Part shown: one piece after another, positions 9,569 to 16,498 of the stretch
Layout of the letters: each line of letters starts with the position of its first letter
Position numbering within the stretch: the first letter of the stretch is position 1
DNA from: Paludibacter sp.
GTDB taxonomy: Bacteria; Bacteroidota; Bacteroidia; Bacteroidales; Paludibacteraceae
DNA: 64,000 nucleotides
Reading direction: 5' to 3'
Assembly: GCA_017882285.1 (NCBI GenBank)
Contig: JADGPS010000004.1
Coordinates: 1 to 64,000, forward strand
Program-made: the position numbers and the translations under genes
Notes under the pieces: generated by a model
The model's input: the letters and a program-made list of their open reading frames with translations, nothing else
The model's database searches: none
What the model was told of the DNA's origin: nothing

Positions 9569-10753
9569 ATGTTTATGAATACCAGATACTTTAATCAGAG
9601 TATTAAAAAGCAATTTGTTATCAGTATTATTGCGACAATTTTTGTTTCAATAATTTGTTTTTCACTTTCAAATCTGATAGGTTATCGAACAGTTGCTTTA
9701 ATTTTAATGGCCACAGTATCGATTTCAGCCATCTTTTTTTCCTTATATCCTGTATTAGCGGCGGCTACATTAAGTGCGTTAATTTGGGATTATTTCTTTA
9801 TTCCGCCTCATTTTACTTTTCATGTGGGAAGTTCGGAAGATGTGCTGATGTTGCTCATGTATTTTGTTATTGCACTGATAAACGGCATTTTGACATCGAG
9901 AGTCAGAGCGTTGGAGAAATTGGAACTGCAAAAAGAAGAACGGCACAATACCATAAAATTGTATAAAACACTTTTCGACTCTATCTCGCACGAGTTGCGC
10001 ACCCCGATAGCCACCATTGTCGGAGCTTCAGATAATTTGATGCAAAAAGAATCAAACATTTCCGAAAATGACAAATCGAATTTGATAAGTGCCATTTCTA
10101 TAGCCGCATTTCGTTTGAATCGTTTGATTGATAATTTGTTGAATATGCAACGACTTGAATCAGGTTTGCTGATGATTAAACCCGATTGGTGCGAAATTAA
10201 CGAATTGATTAACAGTCCGGTAAATCGTTTGAAAAATGAACTTTCTACGCATAATTTGCAAATTCAGATTGAGGAAGATTTTCCAATTATCAAGTTAGAT
10301 TTTGGTTTGATTGAGCAAGCGCTTTTCAATTTGTTACATAATGAGACTTTGTACACGCCCATAGATTCAACAATTACAATTACGGCTAATTATAAAAATA
10401 ATAAGTTGATTGTGACGATTTCGGATAATGGAAAAGGATTTACTCCGGAAGAATTGAACTTGTTGTTTACCAAATTTTATCGTTCTACCGTTAAAACTAC
10501 GGGTGGTACAGGTTTAGGCTTGTCGATAGTAAAAGGTTTTGTGGAAGCCCATGAAGGAAAAGTGAAAGTCGAAAATAATATTCCTCACGGTGCAAAATTT
10601 ACATTAGAAATTCCTGTGGAAATTCTGGAATTGCAAGATTATATGGATTTTACAGAAATGACAATTAAGGAAAATACACAATACGAAACACTGACTGATA
10701 TTTACACTCCCAAAAAGAATAATAAAATCAAGACTTCGGATACCGTAATGTAA
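9569..10753 (+). CDS. Short KdpD-like sensor histidine kinase
   Basis: A 394-residue membrane kinase. Residues 20-110 carry four close-packed hydrophobic segments with the DUF4118/KdpD transmembrane signature IWDYFFIPPHFTFHV. A HisKA domain follows with phospho-acceptor His in FDSISHELRTPIATIVGAS, then a HATPase_c domain with SDNGKGFTPEEL and GGTGLGLSIVKGF. The large N-terminal KdpD turgor/K+ sensor and the Usp domain of full-length KdpD (about 900 residues) are absent. It is followed 42 bases later by a KdpE-like regulator and preceded by a KimA-like permease. The role is inferred to be control of potassium uptake. An ATG two codons downstream (9575) is an equally possible start. Confidence 0.88.
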   Translation: MFMNTRYFNQSIKKQFVISIIATIFVSIICFSLSNLIGYRTVALILMATVSISAIFFSLYPVLAAATLSALIWDYFFIPPHFTFHVGSSEDVLMLLMYFVIALINGILTSRVRALEKLELQKEERHNTIKLYKTLFDSISHELRTPIATIVGASDNLMQKESNISENDKSNLISAISIAAFRLNRLIDNLLNMQRLESGLLMIKPDWCEINELINSPVNRLKNELSTHNLQIQIEEDFPIIKLDFGLIEQALFNLLHNETLYTPIDSTITITANYKNNKLIVTISDNGKGFTPEELNLLFTKFYRSTVKTTGGTGLGLSIVKGFVEAHEGKVKVENNIPHGAKFTLEIPVEILELQDYMDFTEMTIKENTQYETLTDIYTPKKNNKIKTSDTVM

Positions 10754-10795
10754 CAGAGTAATTTTCCATATCATAAATTTTAAAATTGTTAGGGT

Positions 10796-11491
10796 ATGAG
10801 TACAAAAATGAATATTTTAATCATTGATGACGAAATGCAAATTCGCAAATTGCTCGAAATCACCTTAAAAAGCAACGATTATACTACAATGTTAGCCGCA
10901 ACTGCCAAAGAAGGTACTATGATGTCAGTAATTCATCCGCCCGATTTGATTATTCTGGATTTGGGATTGCCCGACGAAGATGGACAGGTGGTTTTGCGTA
11001 AATTACGCGAGTGGTATCTGGGAGCGATTATCATTCTTTCGGTTCGCAGTTCGGAAGAAGAAATTGTAAAAGCATTGGACAACGGAGCGAACGATTATCT
11101 GACAAAACCTTTTCGTACAGGTGAATTGCTGGCGCGAATCCGCACTGCTTTACGACAAACTCAGAATATTAGCATTATACAAAAACTGGAATTTGAAAAT
11201 CTGGTTATTGACCTGACATCAAGAACTGTTATACTTGATAATGAGCCGTTAAAGTTGACAGCTACCGAATATTCACTTCTCACTTTACTGGCAAAAAACG
11301 ATGGAAAAGTATTAACTCATCAGTATATTTTAAAAAATATCTGGGGACCGGGTTATACGCAACAATCGCAATATCTCCGTGTTTTTGTTGGACAACTGCG
11401 TAAAAAAATTGAACCGAATCCAAACAATCCTAAATTTATCCTAACCGAATCAGGCATTGGTTACCGTTTCTGTCCGAAAATGGAAGAATAG
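10796..11491 (+). CDS. KdpE-like OmpR-family response regulator
   Basis: A 231-residue transcription regulator. The receiver domain (about 5-120) has acidic pair DDE, phospho-acceptor Asp in LIILDLGLPDEDG, and the conserved Lys in YLTKPF. The C-terminal winged helix (about 130-228) contains LTATEYSLLTLLAKNDGKVLT and the recognition-helix region YLRVFVGQLRKKIEPNP, closer to KdpE than to other OmpR members. It pairs with the kinase immediately upstream. Likely target: the permease promoter with 11-bp repeats at 7057-7099. Confidence 0.9.
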   Translation: MSTKMNILIIDDEMQIRKLLEITLKSNDYTTMLAATAKEGTMMSVIHPPDLIILDLGLPDEDGQVVLRKLREWYLGAIIILSVRSSEEEIVKALDNGANDYLTKPFRTGELLARIRTALRQTQNISIIQKLEFENLVIDLTSRTVILDNEPLKLTATEYSLLTLLAKNDGKVLTHQYILKNIWGPGYTQQSQYLRVFVGQLRKKIEPNPNNPKFILTESGIGYRFCPKMEE

Positions 11492-11503
11492 CTGAAATTG
11501 TTT

Positions 11504-11511
11504 TATCTTTG
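11504..11511 (+). promoter_or_regulatory. -7 box upstream of the DUF2027-Smr gene
   Basis: TATCTTTG lies 43 bases before the ATG, inside the gap after the response regulator, so the next gene probably has its own transcript. Confidence 0.5.
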
Positions 11512-11554
11512 TAACTCAATTTTAGAATTTTAATAGCAGATCAAAAATAAAACA

Positions 11555-12646
11555 ATGATAAAAAAAGGCGATACCGTGCGTTTTCTAAGCGCAGTGGGTG
11601 GAGGAATAGTTACCCGAGTGGATGAAGTAAAGAAAATGGTGTTTGTTGAGGATGCCGATGGTTTTGAAATTCCTGTACTGGAACGTGAATGCGTGGTGAT
11701 AGATGCCATAAATGAAGAAACCAATTTTCCAAAAAAAGACTTTAAAACAAAACCTGCTTCAAGTGTTGAACAAGTACAAAACCTAGTTAACGAAACACAG
11801 AACGCGAAACCCGAAACGCGCAATGAAGAACCAATCATCGAAACTCCTGAGGGCGAAACATTGAAAGTCCTGCTTGCCTTTTCTTCTATCGATATCAAGC
11901 AATTGCAAACTACGTCGTACGAATGCTACCTGATAAATGACAGTAATTATTATCTGTTCTACAATGTAGTGAATGGTGAAAATGATGCATGGAAAAGTGT
12001 TGCCAATGGTCTTATTGAGCCGAATATGCAGGAATTGCTGACCGAAATTAAGAAAGAGGAATTAAGTGCATGGGAACAAATTCGAGTGCAATTAATCCCA
12101 TTCAAACAAGGCAAAAACTACACGCCACAATCGGTCATTGATTTCAATCTGAAAATCAATGCCGTGAAATTTTACAAACTTCATAGCTTTACTACCAACG
12201 AATATTTCGATGAACCGGCTATGTTGATAGATATTATTACCGAAAAAGAAAAAGAAGCTGAAAATAAAAAATTAACTGACATATCGCCTGAAGAAATTAA
12301 ACAAGCTATGTTTCAGAAAGAAGAAACCCGTCGTCCACGGATTTTCAAACGTCCGCAAGTTGCTGAAATAATTGAAGTTGACTTACATATCAACGAATTA
12401 CTGGATACAACAGCCGGATTGTCGAATGCCGCTATGCTTCAATGCCAGTTGGATAAATTCCATGCAGTGCTTGATGAAAATAAGAACCGCAAAGGACAGA
12501 AAATTGTCTTTATTCATGGAAAAGGTGAAGGCGTTTTAAGGAAAGAAATTGAGAAACTGCTCAAAACACGCTACAAAACGTATTATTTTCAGGATGCTTC
12601 GTTCAGGGAATATGGATTCGGAGCTACGATGGTAACGATTAAATAA
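11555..12646 (+). CDS. DUF2027 and Smr-domain protein
   Basis: A 363-residue cytoplasmic protein. The N-terminus (1-50) is an SH3/KOW-like fold, GDTVRFLSAVGGGIVTRVDE. A low-complexity acidic linker and a beta-rich DUF2027 core follow. The C-terminal 85 residues are an Smr (small MutS-related) domain with DLHI near residue 275 and the HGKGEGVLRKEI signature near 325. Smr domains of MutS2-type proteins are nucleases acting on DNA, or on RNA of stalled ribosomes; this protein lacks MutS ATPase domains. The architecture is common in Bacteroidetes but its function is unknown. A strong hairpin terminator follows. Confidence 0.85.
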   Translation: MIKKGDTVRFLSAVGGGIVTRVDEVKKMVFVEDADGFEIPVLERECVVIDAINEETNFPKKDFKTKPASSVEQVQNLVNETQNAKPETRNEEPIIETPEGETLKVLLAFSSIDIKQLQTTSYECYLINDSNYYLFYNVVNGENDAWKSVANGLIEPNMQELLTEIKKEELSAWEQIRVQLIPFKQGKNYTPQSVIDFNLKINAVKFYKLHSFTTNEYFDEPAMLIDIITEKEKEAENKKLTDISPEEIKQAMFQKEETRRPRIFKRPQVAEIIEVDLHINELLDTTAGLSNAAMLQCQLDKFHAVLDENKNRKGQKIVFIHGKGEGVLRKEIEKLLKTRYKTYYFQDASFREYGFGATMVTIK

Positions 12647-12664
12647 TATGCTAATATGCCAATG

Positions 12665-12712
12665 AAAAGAAAAGCGTCAGACAGAAATAAATCTGTTTGA
12701 CGCTTTTCTTTT
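12665..12712 (+). terminator. Strong terminator hairpin
   Basis: A stem of about 20 bp, AAAAGAAAAGCGTCA-ACAGA paired with TCTGT-TGACGCTTTTCTTTT, has a 6-base loop and ends in T-rich sequence, just after the DUF2027-Smr gene. It is nearly symmetric and could act in both directions. The remaining sequence to 12827 shows nothing recognisable. Confidence 0.8.
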
Positions 12713-12827
12713 GGAATAGAATCATTGAGAATTTATTCTTCCATTTAAGGTTTTACACCTGGATTTAGCTTCAAAGAACTTCGTCACAGTTAAATATAAT
12801 TAAATACATGAATGATTTATGTTTTTA

Positions 12828-12859
12828 ATTTGGTTTATAATATAAACCGGTTTATATTT
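12828..12859 (+). promoter_or_regulatory. Promoter overlapped by a 20-bp perfect palindrome
   Basis: TTTG (12828-12831) and TATATTTG (12852-12859) are spaced as -33 and -7 elements. AATATAAACCGGTTTATATT (12838-12857) is a perfect palindrome covering the spacer and most of the -7 box, an ideal repressor site. The HTH protein encoded at 13479 is the obvious candidate for autoregulation. Confidence 0.65.
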
Positions 12860-12904
12860 GCAGTCAAATACAATCAACTTTATTCAACAACTCAATTTAA
12901 TCTT

Positions 12905-13477
12905 ATGGAAGACAAAATTTTAAACGAGAAAGAAAGTTTAGAACTTATTTCTCAAATGATTCGGAATTCACAACAGAGACTGAAAGAAGGTAATGGAAAA
13001 CCATTTTTGATTTTTGGTTACATAACAATAGCTATTTCTATGATTGTGTATAGTTTGCTAACTTTAACTCAAAGCAATTTATCGCATTTAGCTTGGTTTG
13101 GCATTCCTGTTATTGGATTTGTAATTATGTATTTAAGTAAAAAAAACGAAGTAAAATACAGCAAAACCTATCTCGATCGTATTGTTATCAATATTTGGAC
13201 TGTAATTGGAGCATCAGTCATGTTTGTCTCTATTGCTGCGATATTCGTACGTATTCCGGTTATGCCATTACTTATTTTACTATTAGGCATTGCGACAACA
13301 TTAACCGGATTAACTATCAGATTCAAACCCGTTATATTTTGTGGAGTTTTTGGAATGGCATCTTGCGTTCTGCCTTATGTGATGAATGGTTATAATCAGG
13401 TTTTAATGTATGCTATTTGCATTTTTGTTATGATGGTTATTCCGGGTCATATTCTTCATTTAAAAAGTCGTAATTAA
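12905..13477 (+). CDS. Small multi-pass membrane protein
   Basis: The frame is open from 12812, but the first ATGs would lie upstream of the promoter at 12828-12859, so the start MEDKILNEKESL at 12905 is chosen (190 residues). A charged N-terminal helix (MIRNSQQRLKEGNGKP) precedes four to five hydrophobic segments (IFGYITIAISMIVYSLL and following). This arrangement is common in Bacteroidetes proteins paired with a small winged-helix regulator, as here: the next gene begins one base after this stop. Function unknown; it may be a stress-responsive or co-sensing membrane protein controlled by its partner. Confidence 0.75.
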   Translation: MEDKILNEKESLELISQMIRNSQQRLKEGNGKPFLIFGYITIAISMIVYSLLTLTQSNLSHLAWFGIPVIGFVIMYLSKKNEVKYSKTYLDRIVINIWTVIGASVMFVSIAAIFVRIPVMPLLILLLGIATTLTGLTIRFKPVIFCGVFGMASCVLPYVMNGYNQVLMYAICIFVMMVIPGHILHLKSRN

Positions 13478-13478
13478 A

Positions 13479-13766
13479 ATGTTTAAGGAATTAAATCCAT
13501 TATTACATTCTGAACTTCGACTGGCCATCATGTCGATTCTTATTTCAGTAGAAGAAGCTGATTTTCTCTACATTAAAGAGAAAACGGGAGCTTCTGCCGG
13601 AAATATCAGCGTTCAGATCGAAAAATTGAGTGAAGCCGGTTATATAAGGGTGGACAAAGGTTTTGTCGGAAAACGTACAAGAACGGTATGCAGTTTAACC
13701 GAAAGCGGGGCAAAAGCTTTTGCCGAATATGTGGAAGCAATAAAAAGTTATCTCGAAGTCAAATGA
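13479..13766 (+). CDS. Winged-helix transcriptional regulator (MarR/ArsR-like)
   Basis: A 95-residue one-domain DNA-binding protein of the PF13601-type winged-helix group. Features seen: an N-terminal helix NPLLHSELRLAIMSIL, an HTH with recognition helix around GASAGNISVQIEKLSEAGYI, and a wing with KGFVGKRTRTVCSLTESG. It lacks obvious metal-binding cysteines, so a small-molecule or protein signal is more likely. It is translationally coupled to the membrane protein before it. Inferred target: the palindrome over their common promoter at 12838-12857. Confidence 0.85.
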   Translation: MFKELNPLLHSELRLAIMSILISVEEADFLYIKEKTGASAGNISVQIEKLSEAGYIRVDKGFVGKRTRTVCSLTESGAKAFAEYVEAIKSYLEVK

Positions 13767-13833
13767 GTCAATTGTATGAATTAGTGGCATGAAATACAGG
13801 TGATGTACTAAATAAAAAATTTAAAGAATATAT

Positions 13834-13870
13834 AAAAAATGCGCCTCCCGAATTTCTCAAGAAGCGCATT
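13834..13870 (-). terminator. Terminator of the nfn operon
   Basis: On the minus strand AATGCGC...GCGCATT forms a 7-bp stem, with an extra TC/GA pair inside, followed by six Ts, 20 bases after the nfnB stop. Plus-strand 13767-13833 shows nothing else. Confidence 0.65.
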
Positions 13871-13892
13871 ACTACCAACTACCGACTACCTA

Positions 13893-15350
13893 CTATTTCT
13901 TCAGCCATTCGTCCATAGCTTTTGCCGCACGACGACCGTCGCCCATAGCCAGAATAACCGTTGCACCGCCACGAACAATATCGCCACCCGCAAAAATAAT
14001 CGGAATAGCCGATTGCATGGTTTCATTGTTCACCACCACAGTTCCCCATTTGGTTACTTCCAATCCTTCCACCGATTGCGGAATCAGCGGATTGGGCGAA
14101 ACACCCACACTTACAACCACTTCGTCCACTTCAATCAATTCGGTTTTGCCGGAAACTTCAACCGGTACCCGACGTCCGGATTCGTCCGGTTCACCTAAGG
14201 TCATTGCCTGAAGCAACATGTGTGTAACCCGTCCCTGTTTGTTTCCTCTATATTCAATCGGATTATGCAAGGTCCAGAATTCAATTCCTTCTTCTTTGGC
14301 GTGTTTCACTTCTTCCAAACGGGCAGGCATTTCACTTTCTGAACGACGATAAACAAGCATAGCACGTTCTGCACCCAACCGGCGAGCTGTACGAACAGAG
14401 TCCATCGCGGTGTTTCCACCACCGATTACCGCTACTTTTTTCCCTTTAAAAACCGGTGTGTCCGATTCAGGATTGGCGGCATCCATCAGGTTTACGCGTG
14501 TCAGGTATTCATTGGACGACATAACGCCCACCAGATTTTCGCCTTTGATATTCATAAAACGCGGTAATCCTGCACCGCTGGCAACAAATATGCCTTTAAA
14601 ACCTTCATCTTCCAAATCCTGAATGGAAATGGTTTTGCCCACCACACAGTTCGTTACAAAATGAACGCCCATTGCCTGAAGGTTCTGAATTTCAACATCC
14701 ACGATTTCATTTGGTAAACGAAATTCAGGAATTCCATATTTAAGCACTCCACCAATTTCGTGCAACGCTTCGAAAACCACAACTTCATAGCCCAATTTTG
14801 CCATATCGCCGGCAAAAGCCAATCCGGCAGGACCTGAACCTACACCTGCGATTTTAATATTGTTGGCAGGAGCAACTTCGGGTACAGAAATATTGCCACT
14901 TTCGCGTTCGTAATCGGCAGCAAATCGTTCCAAATGACCTATAGCAACCGATTCTTTTTTCATTTTCAAATAAATACATTGCTCTTCACATTGTTTTTCC
15001 TGCGGACAAACACGGCCGCAAACTGCAGGAAGTGCCGACGTTTCTTTTAATGTTTTGGCAGCTTCCAGAAATTCGCCCCGTTCGATATTTTTGATAAACT
15101 TCGGAATGTAAATCCTGACAGGGCAACCTTGCATACAAGTCGGGTCGGCGCAGTCGATGCAACGTTTGGCTTCAATCATTGCCATTTCAGGAGTTAAACC
15201 TAAATTCACTTCTTCCAGGCGACTGTGGCTGCGGTATTCGGCATCGAGTTCAGGCATGTGAACACGTGGTATTTCTGTGCGTTCTTTGGCTTTCATTGAT
15301 TTCCGCAAATCGGTACGCCATTGTTCGTTTCGTTCTTCTATAATAGACAT
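13893..15350 (-). CDS. nfnB: NfnB-type large subunit of bifurcating transhydrogenase (GltD-like)
   Basis: A 485-residue cytoplasmic flavoprotein homologous to the glutamate synthase small subunit. The N-terminal ferredoxin-like domain has two cysteine clusters for [4Fe-4S] centres (CIDCADPTCMQGCP near 56-69; CGRVCPQEKQCEEQC near 111-125). The FAD-binding motif GSGPAGLAFAGD and the NADPH-binding motif GGGNTAMDSVRTARRLGAE follow. It is often annotated as GltD or GltA. Immediately downstream of an NfnA-type gene and with no glutamate synthase large subunit nearby, it fits NfnB, which with NfnA couples NADH, NADPH and reduced ferredoxin. A short TTGATTGG repeat tract precedes its start. Confidence 0.8.
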   Translation of the reverse strand: MSIIEERNEQWRTDLRKSMKAKERTEIPRVHMPELDAEYRSHSRLEEVNLGLTPEMAMIEAKRCIDCADPTCMQGCPVRIYIPKFIKNIERGEFLEAAKTLKETSALPAVCGRVCPQEKQCEEQCIYLKMKKESVAIGHLERFAADYERESGNISVPEVAPANNIKIAGVGSGPAGLAFAGDMAKLGYEVVVFEALHEIGGVLKYGIPEFRLPNEIVDVEIQNLQAMGVHFVTNCVVGKTISIQDLEDEGFKGIFVASGAGLPRFMNIKGENLVGVMSSNEYLTRVNLMDAANPESDTPVFKGKKVAVIGGGNTAMDSVRTARRLGAERAMLVYRRSESEMPARLEEVKHAKEEGIEFWTLHNPIEYRGNKQGRVTHMLLQAMTLGEPDESGRRVPVEVSGKTELIEVDEVVVSVGVSPNPLIPQSVEGLEVTKWGTVVVNNETMQSAIPIIFAGGDIVRGGATVILAMGDGRRAAKAMDEWLKK

Positions 15351-15352
15351 AA

Positions 15353-15424
15353 ATGGTTGATTGGTTGATTAGTTAATCTGTTGATTGGTTGATTGGTTAA
15401 CTGGTTGATTAGTTGATTGGTTAC
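15353..15424. repeat. TTGATTGG-type simple repeat tract
   Basis: About eight imperfect 8-9-base copies of GGTTGATTGGTTGATTAGTTAAT-like words fill the spacer between nfnA stop and nfnB start. A related tract occurs at 20698-20745. Confidence 0.7.
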
Positions 15425-16246
15425 TTACTGCTTACTATACTGTTCCATTTCTTCTTGTTCAATGTCTTTATATCCGCCCAGACGCATAAGCATTTCATCA
15501 AAATCCACCAAATGCGCATCAAATTCAGGTCCGTCCACGCATACGAATTTCGTTTTTCCGCCCACACTAACACGACAAGCTCCGCACATTCCGGTTCCAT
15601 CAACCATTATGGTATTCAAGGATGCAAGGGTCGGAACTTCGTATTTTTTTGTTAGCAAGCTAACAAATTTCATCATGATTGCCGGTCCGATTGTTACGCA
15701 CAAATCTACTTTTTCGCGATTGATAACCGATTCAACCCCTTTTGTAACCAATCCTTGTGTTCCGTAAGAACCATCATCAGTCATTACAATTACTTCATCC
15801 GACAATGCTCGCATTTGTTCTTCCAGAATAATCAAATCTTTTGTGCGGGCTGCCAATACTATTATTACACGATTACCGACTTTTTTTAATGCAGCCACAA
15901 TGGGCATCATCGGTGCAGTTCCCACACCACCACAAGCACAAATTACGGTTCCGAAGTTTTCGATATGCGTTGCTCTTCCAAGCGGACCAACCATATCGGT
16001 GATAAAATCACCTACTTCCAGTGCGCACAATTTGGACGAAGAAACACCCATTTTTTGAACTACGAGCGTGATTGTGCCTTTTTGTAAATCGGCATCAGCA
16101 ATGGTTAACGGAATGCGTTCACCTTTCGCACCAACTTTTACCATCACAAAGTGACCGGCTTTTCTTGCTTTAGCAATCAAGGGAGCTTCTACCTCAAATT
16201 TTACCACATTTGCCGAGAAATACTCTTTGCTTATAATTTTATTCAT
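15425..16246 (-). CDS. nfnA: NfnA-type small subunit (FAD/NAD and [2Fe-2S])
   Basis: A 273-residue protein of the dihydroorotate dehydrogenase electron-transfer/sulfide dehydrogenase beta family. The FAD-binding domain (1-95) contains ERIPLTIADAD, and the NAD-binding domain has CACGGVGTAPMMPIV. The C-terminal [2Fe-2S] motif is DGTGMCGACRV plus FVCVDGPEFDAH. The frame extends to 16306, but a TACTTTTG promoter box sits at 16276-16283, so the MNKIISKEYF start at 16246 is preferred. With NfnB it would form NADH-dependent reduced ferredoxin:NADP+ oxidoreductase, apt for a fermentative anaerobe. Confidence 0.82.
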   Translation of the reverse strand: MNKIISKEYFSANVVKFEVEAPLIAKARKAGHFVMVKVGAKGERIPLTIADADLQKGTITLVVQKMGVSSSKLCALEVGDFITDMVGPLGRATHIENFGTVICACGGVGTAPMMPIVAALKKVGNRVIIVLAARTKDLIILEEQMRALSDEVIVMTDDGSYGTQGLVTKGVESVINREKVDLCVTIGPAIMMKFVSLLTKKYEVPTLASLNTIMVDGTGMCGACRVSVGGKTKFVCVDGPEFDAHLVDFDEMLMRLGGYKDIEQEEMEQYSKQ

Positions 16247-16275
16247 TCTAATAACCGGATTTTTTAAACAGAGCG

Positions 16276-16283
16276 CAAAAGTA
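16276..16283 (-). promoter_or_regulatory. -7 box of the nfnAB promoter
   Basis: Minus-strand TACTTTTG lies 29 bases before the preferred nfnA start. Confidence 0.6.
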
Positions 16284-16453
16284 CTAAAAATATGCCTTAT
16301 TGCCATTCAAATTGATTTAAAAAACAACAAAATAAATCCGATATTCGATAACAATATTCAATTCTAATACCGTTTTTATGTATAAAATTGCTTGAATTGC
16401 TGCAAATAAACCTTAACAATTACATTAAATGATGCTTCATATTGTTTTTTAGG

Positions 16454-16461
16454 TACTTTTG
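16454..16461 (+). promoter_or_regulatory. -7 box of the TonB-receptor promoter
   Basis: TACTTTTG lies 37 bases before the receptor start, with TTG about 10-20 bases further upstream; it is divergent from the nfn promoter. Confidence 0.55.
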
Positions 16462-16498
16462 CACGAATTTTTTCTCAATATTATTTAAATAAATTAGC

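Noticed and set aside
12812-12904. Longer N-terminus for the small membrane protein
   Set aside because: It would start upstream of, and read through, the promoter and operator.
13893-15350. Glutamate synthase small subunit (GltD)
   Set aside because: No large subunit nearby, whereas an NfnA-type partner is adjacent.
15353-15424. Possible CRISPR-like array
   Set aside because: Units are 8-9 bases, imperfect and without spacers; no cas genes in the window.
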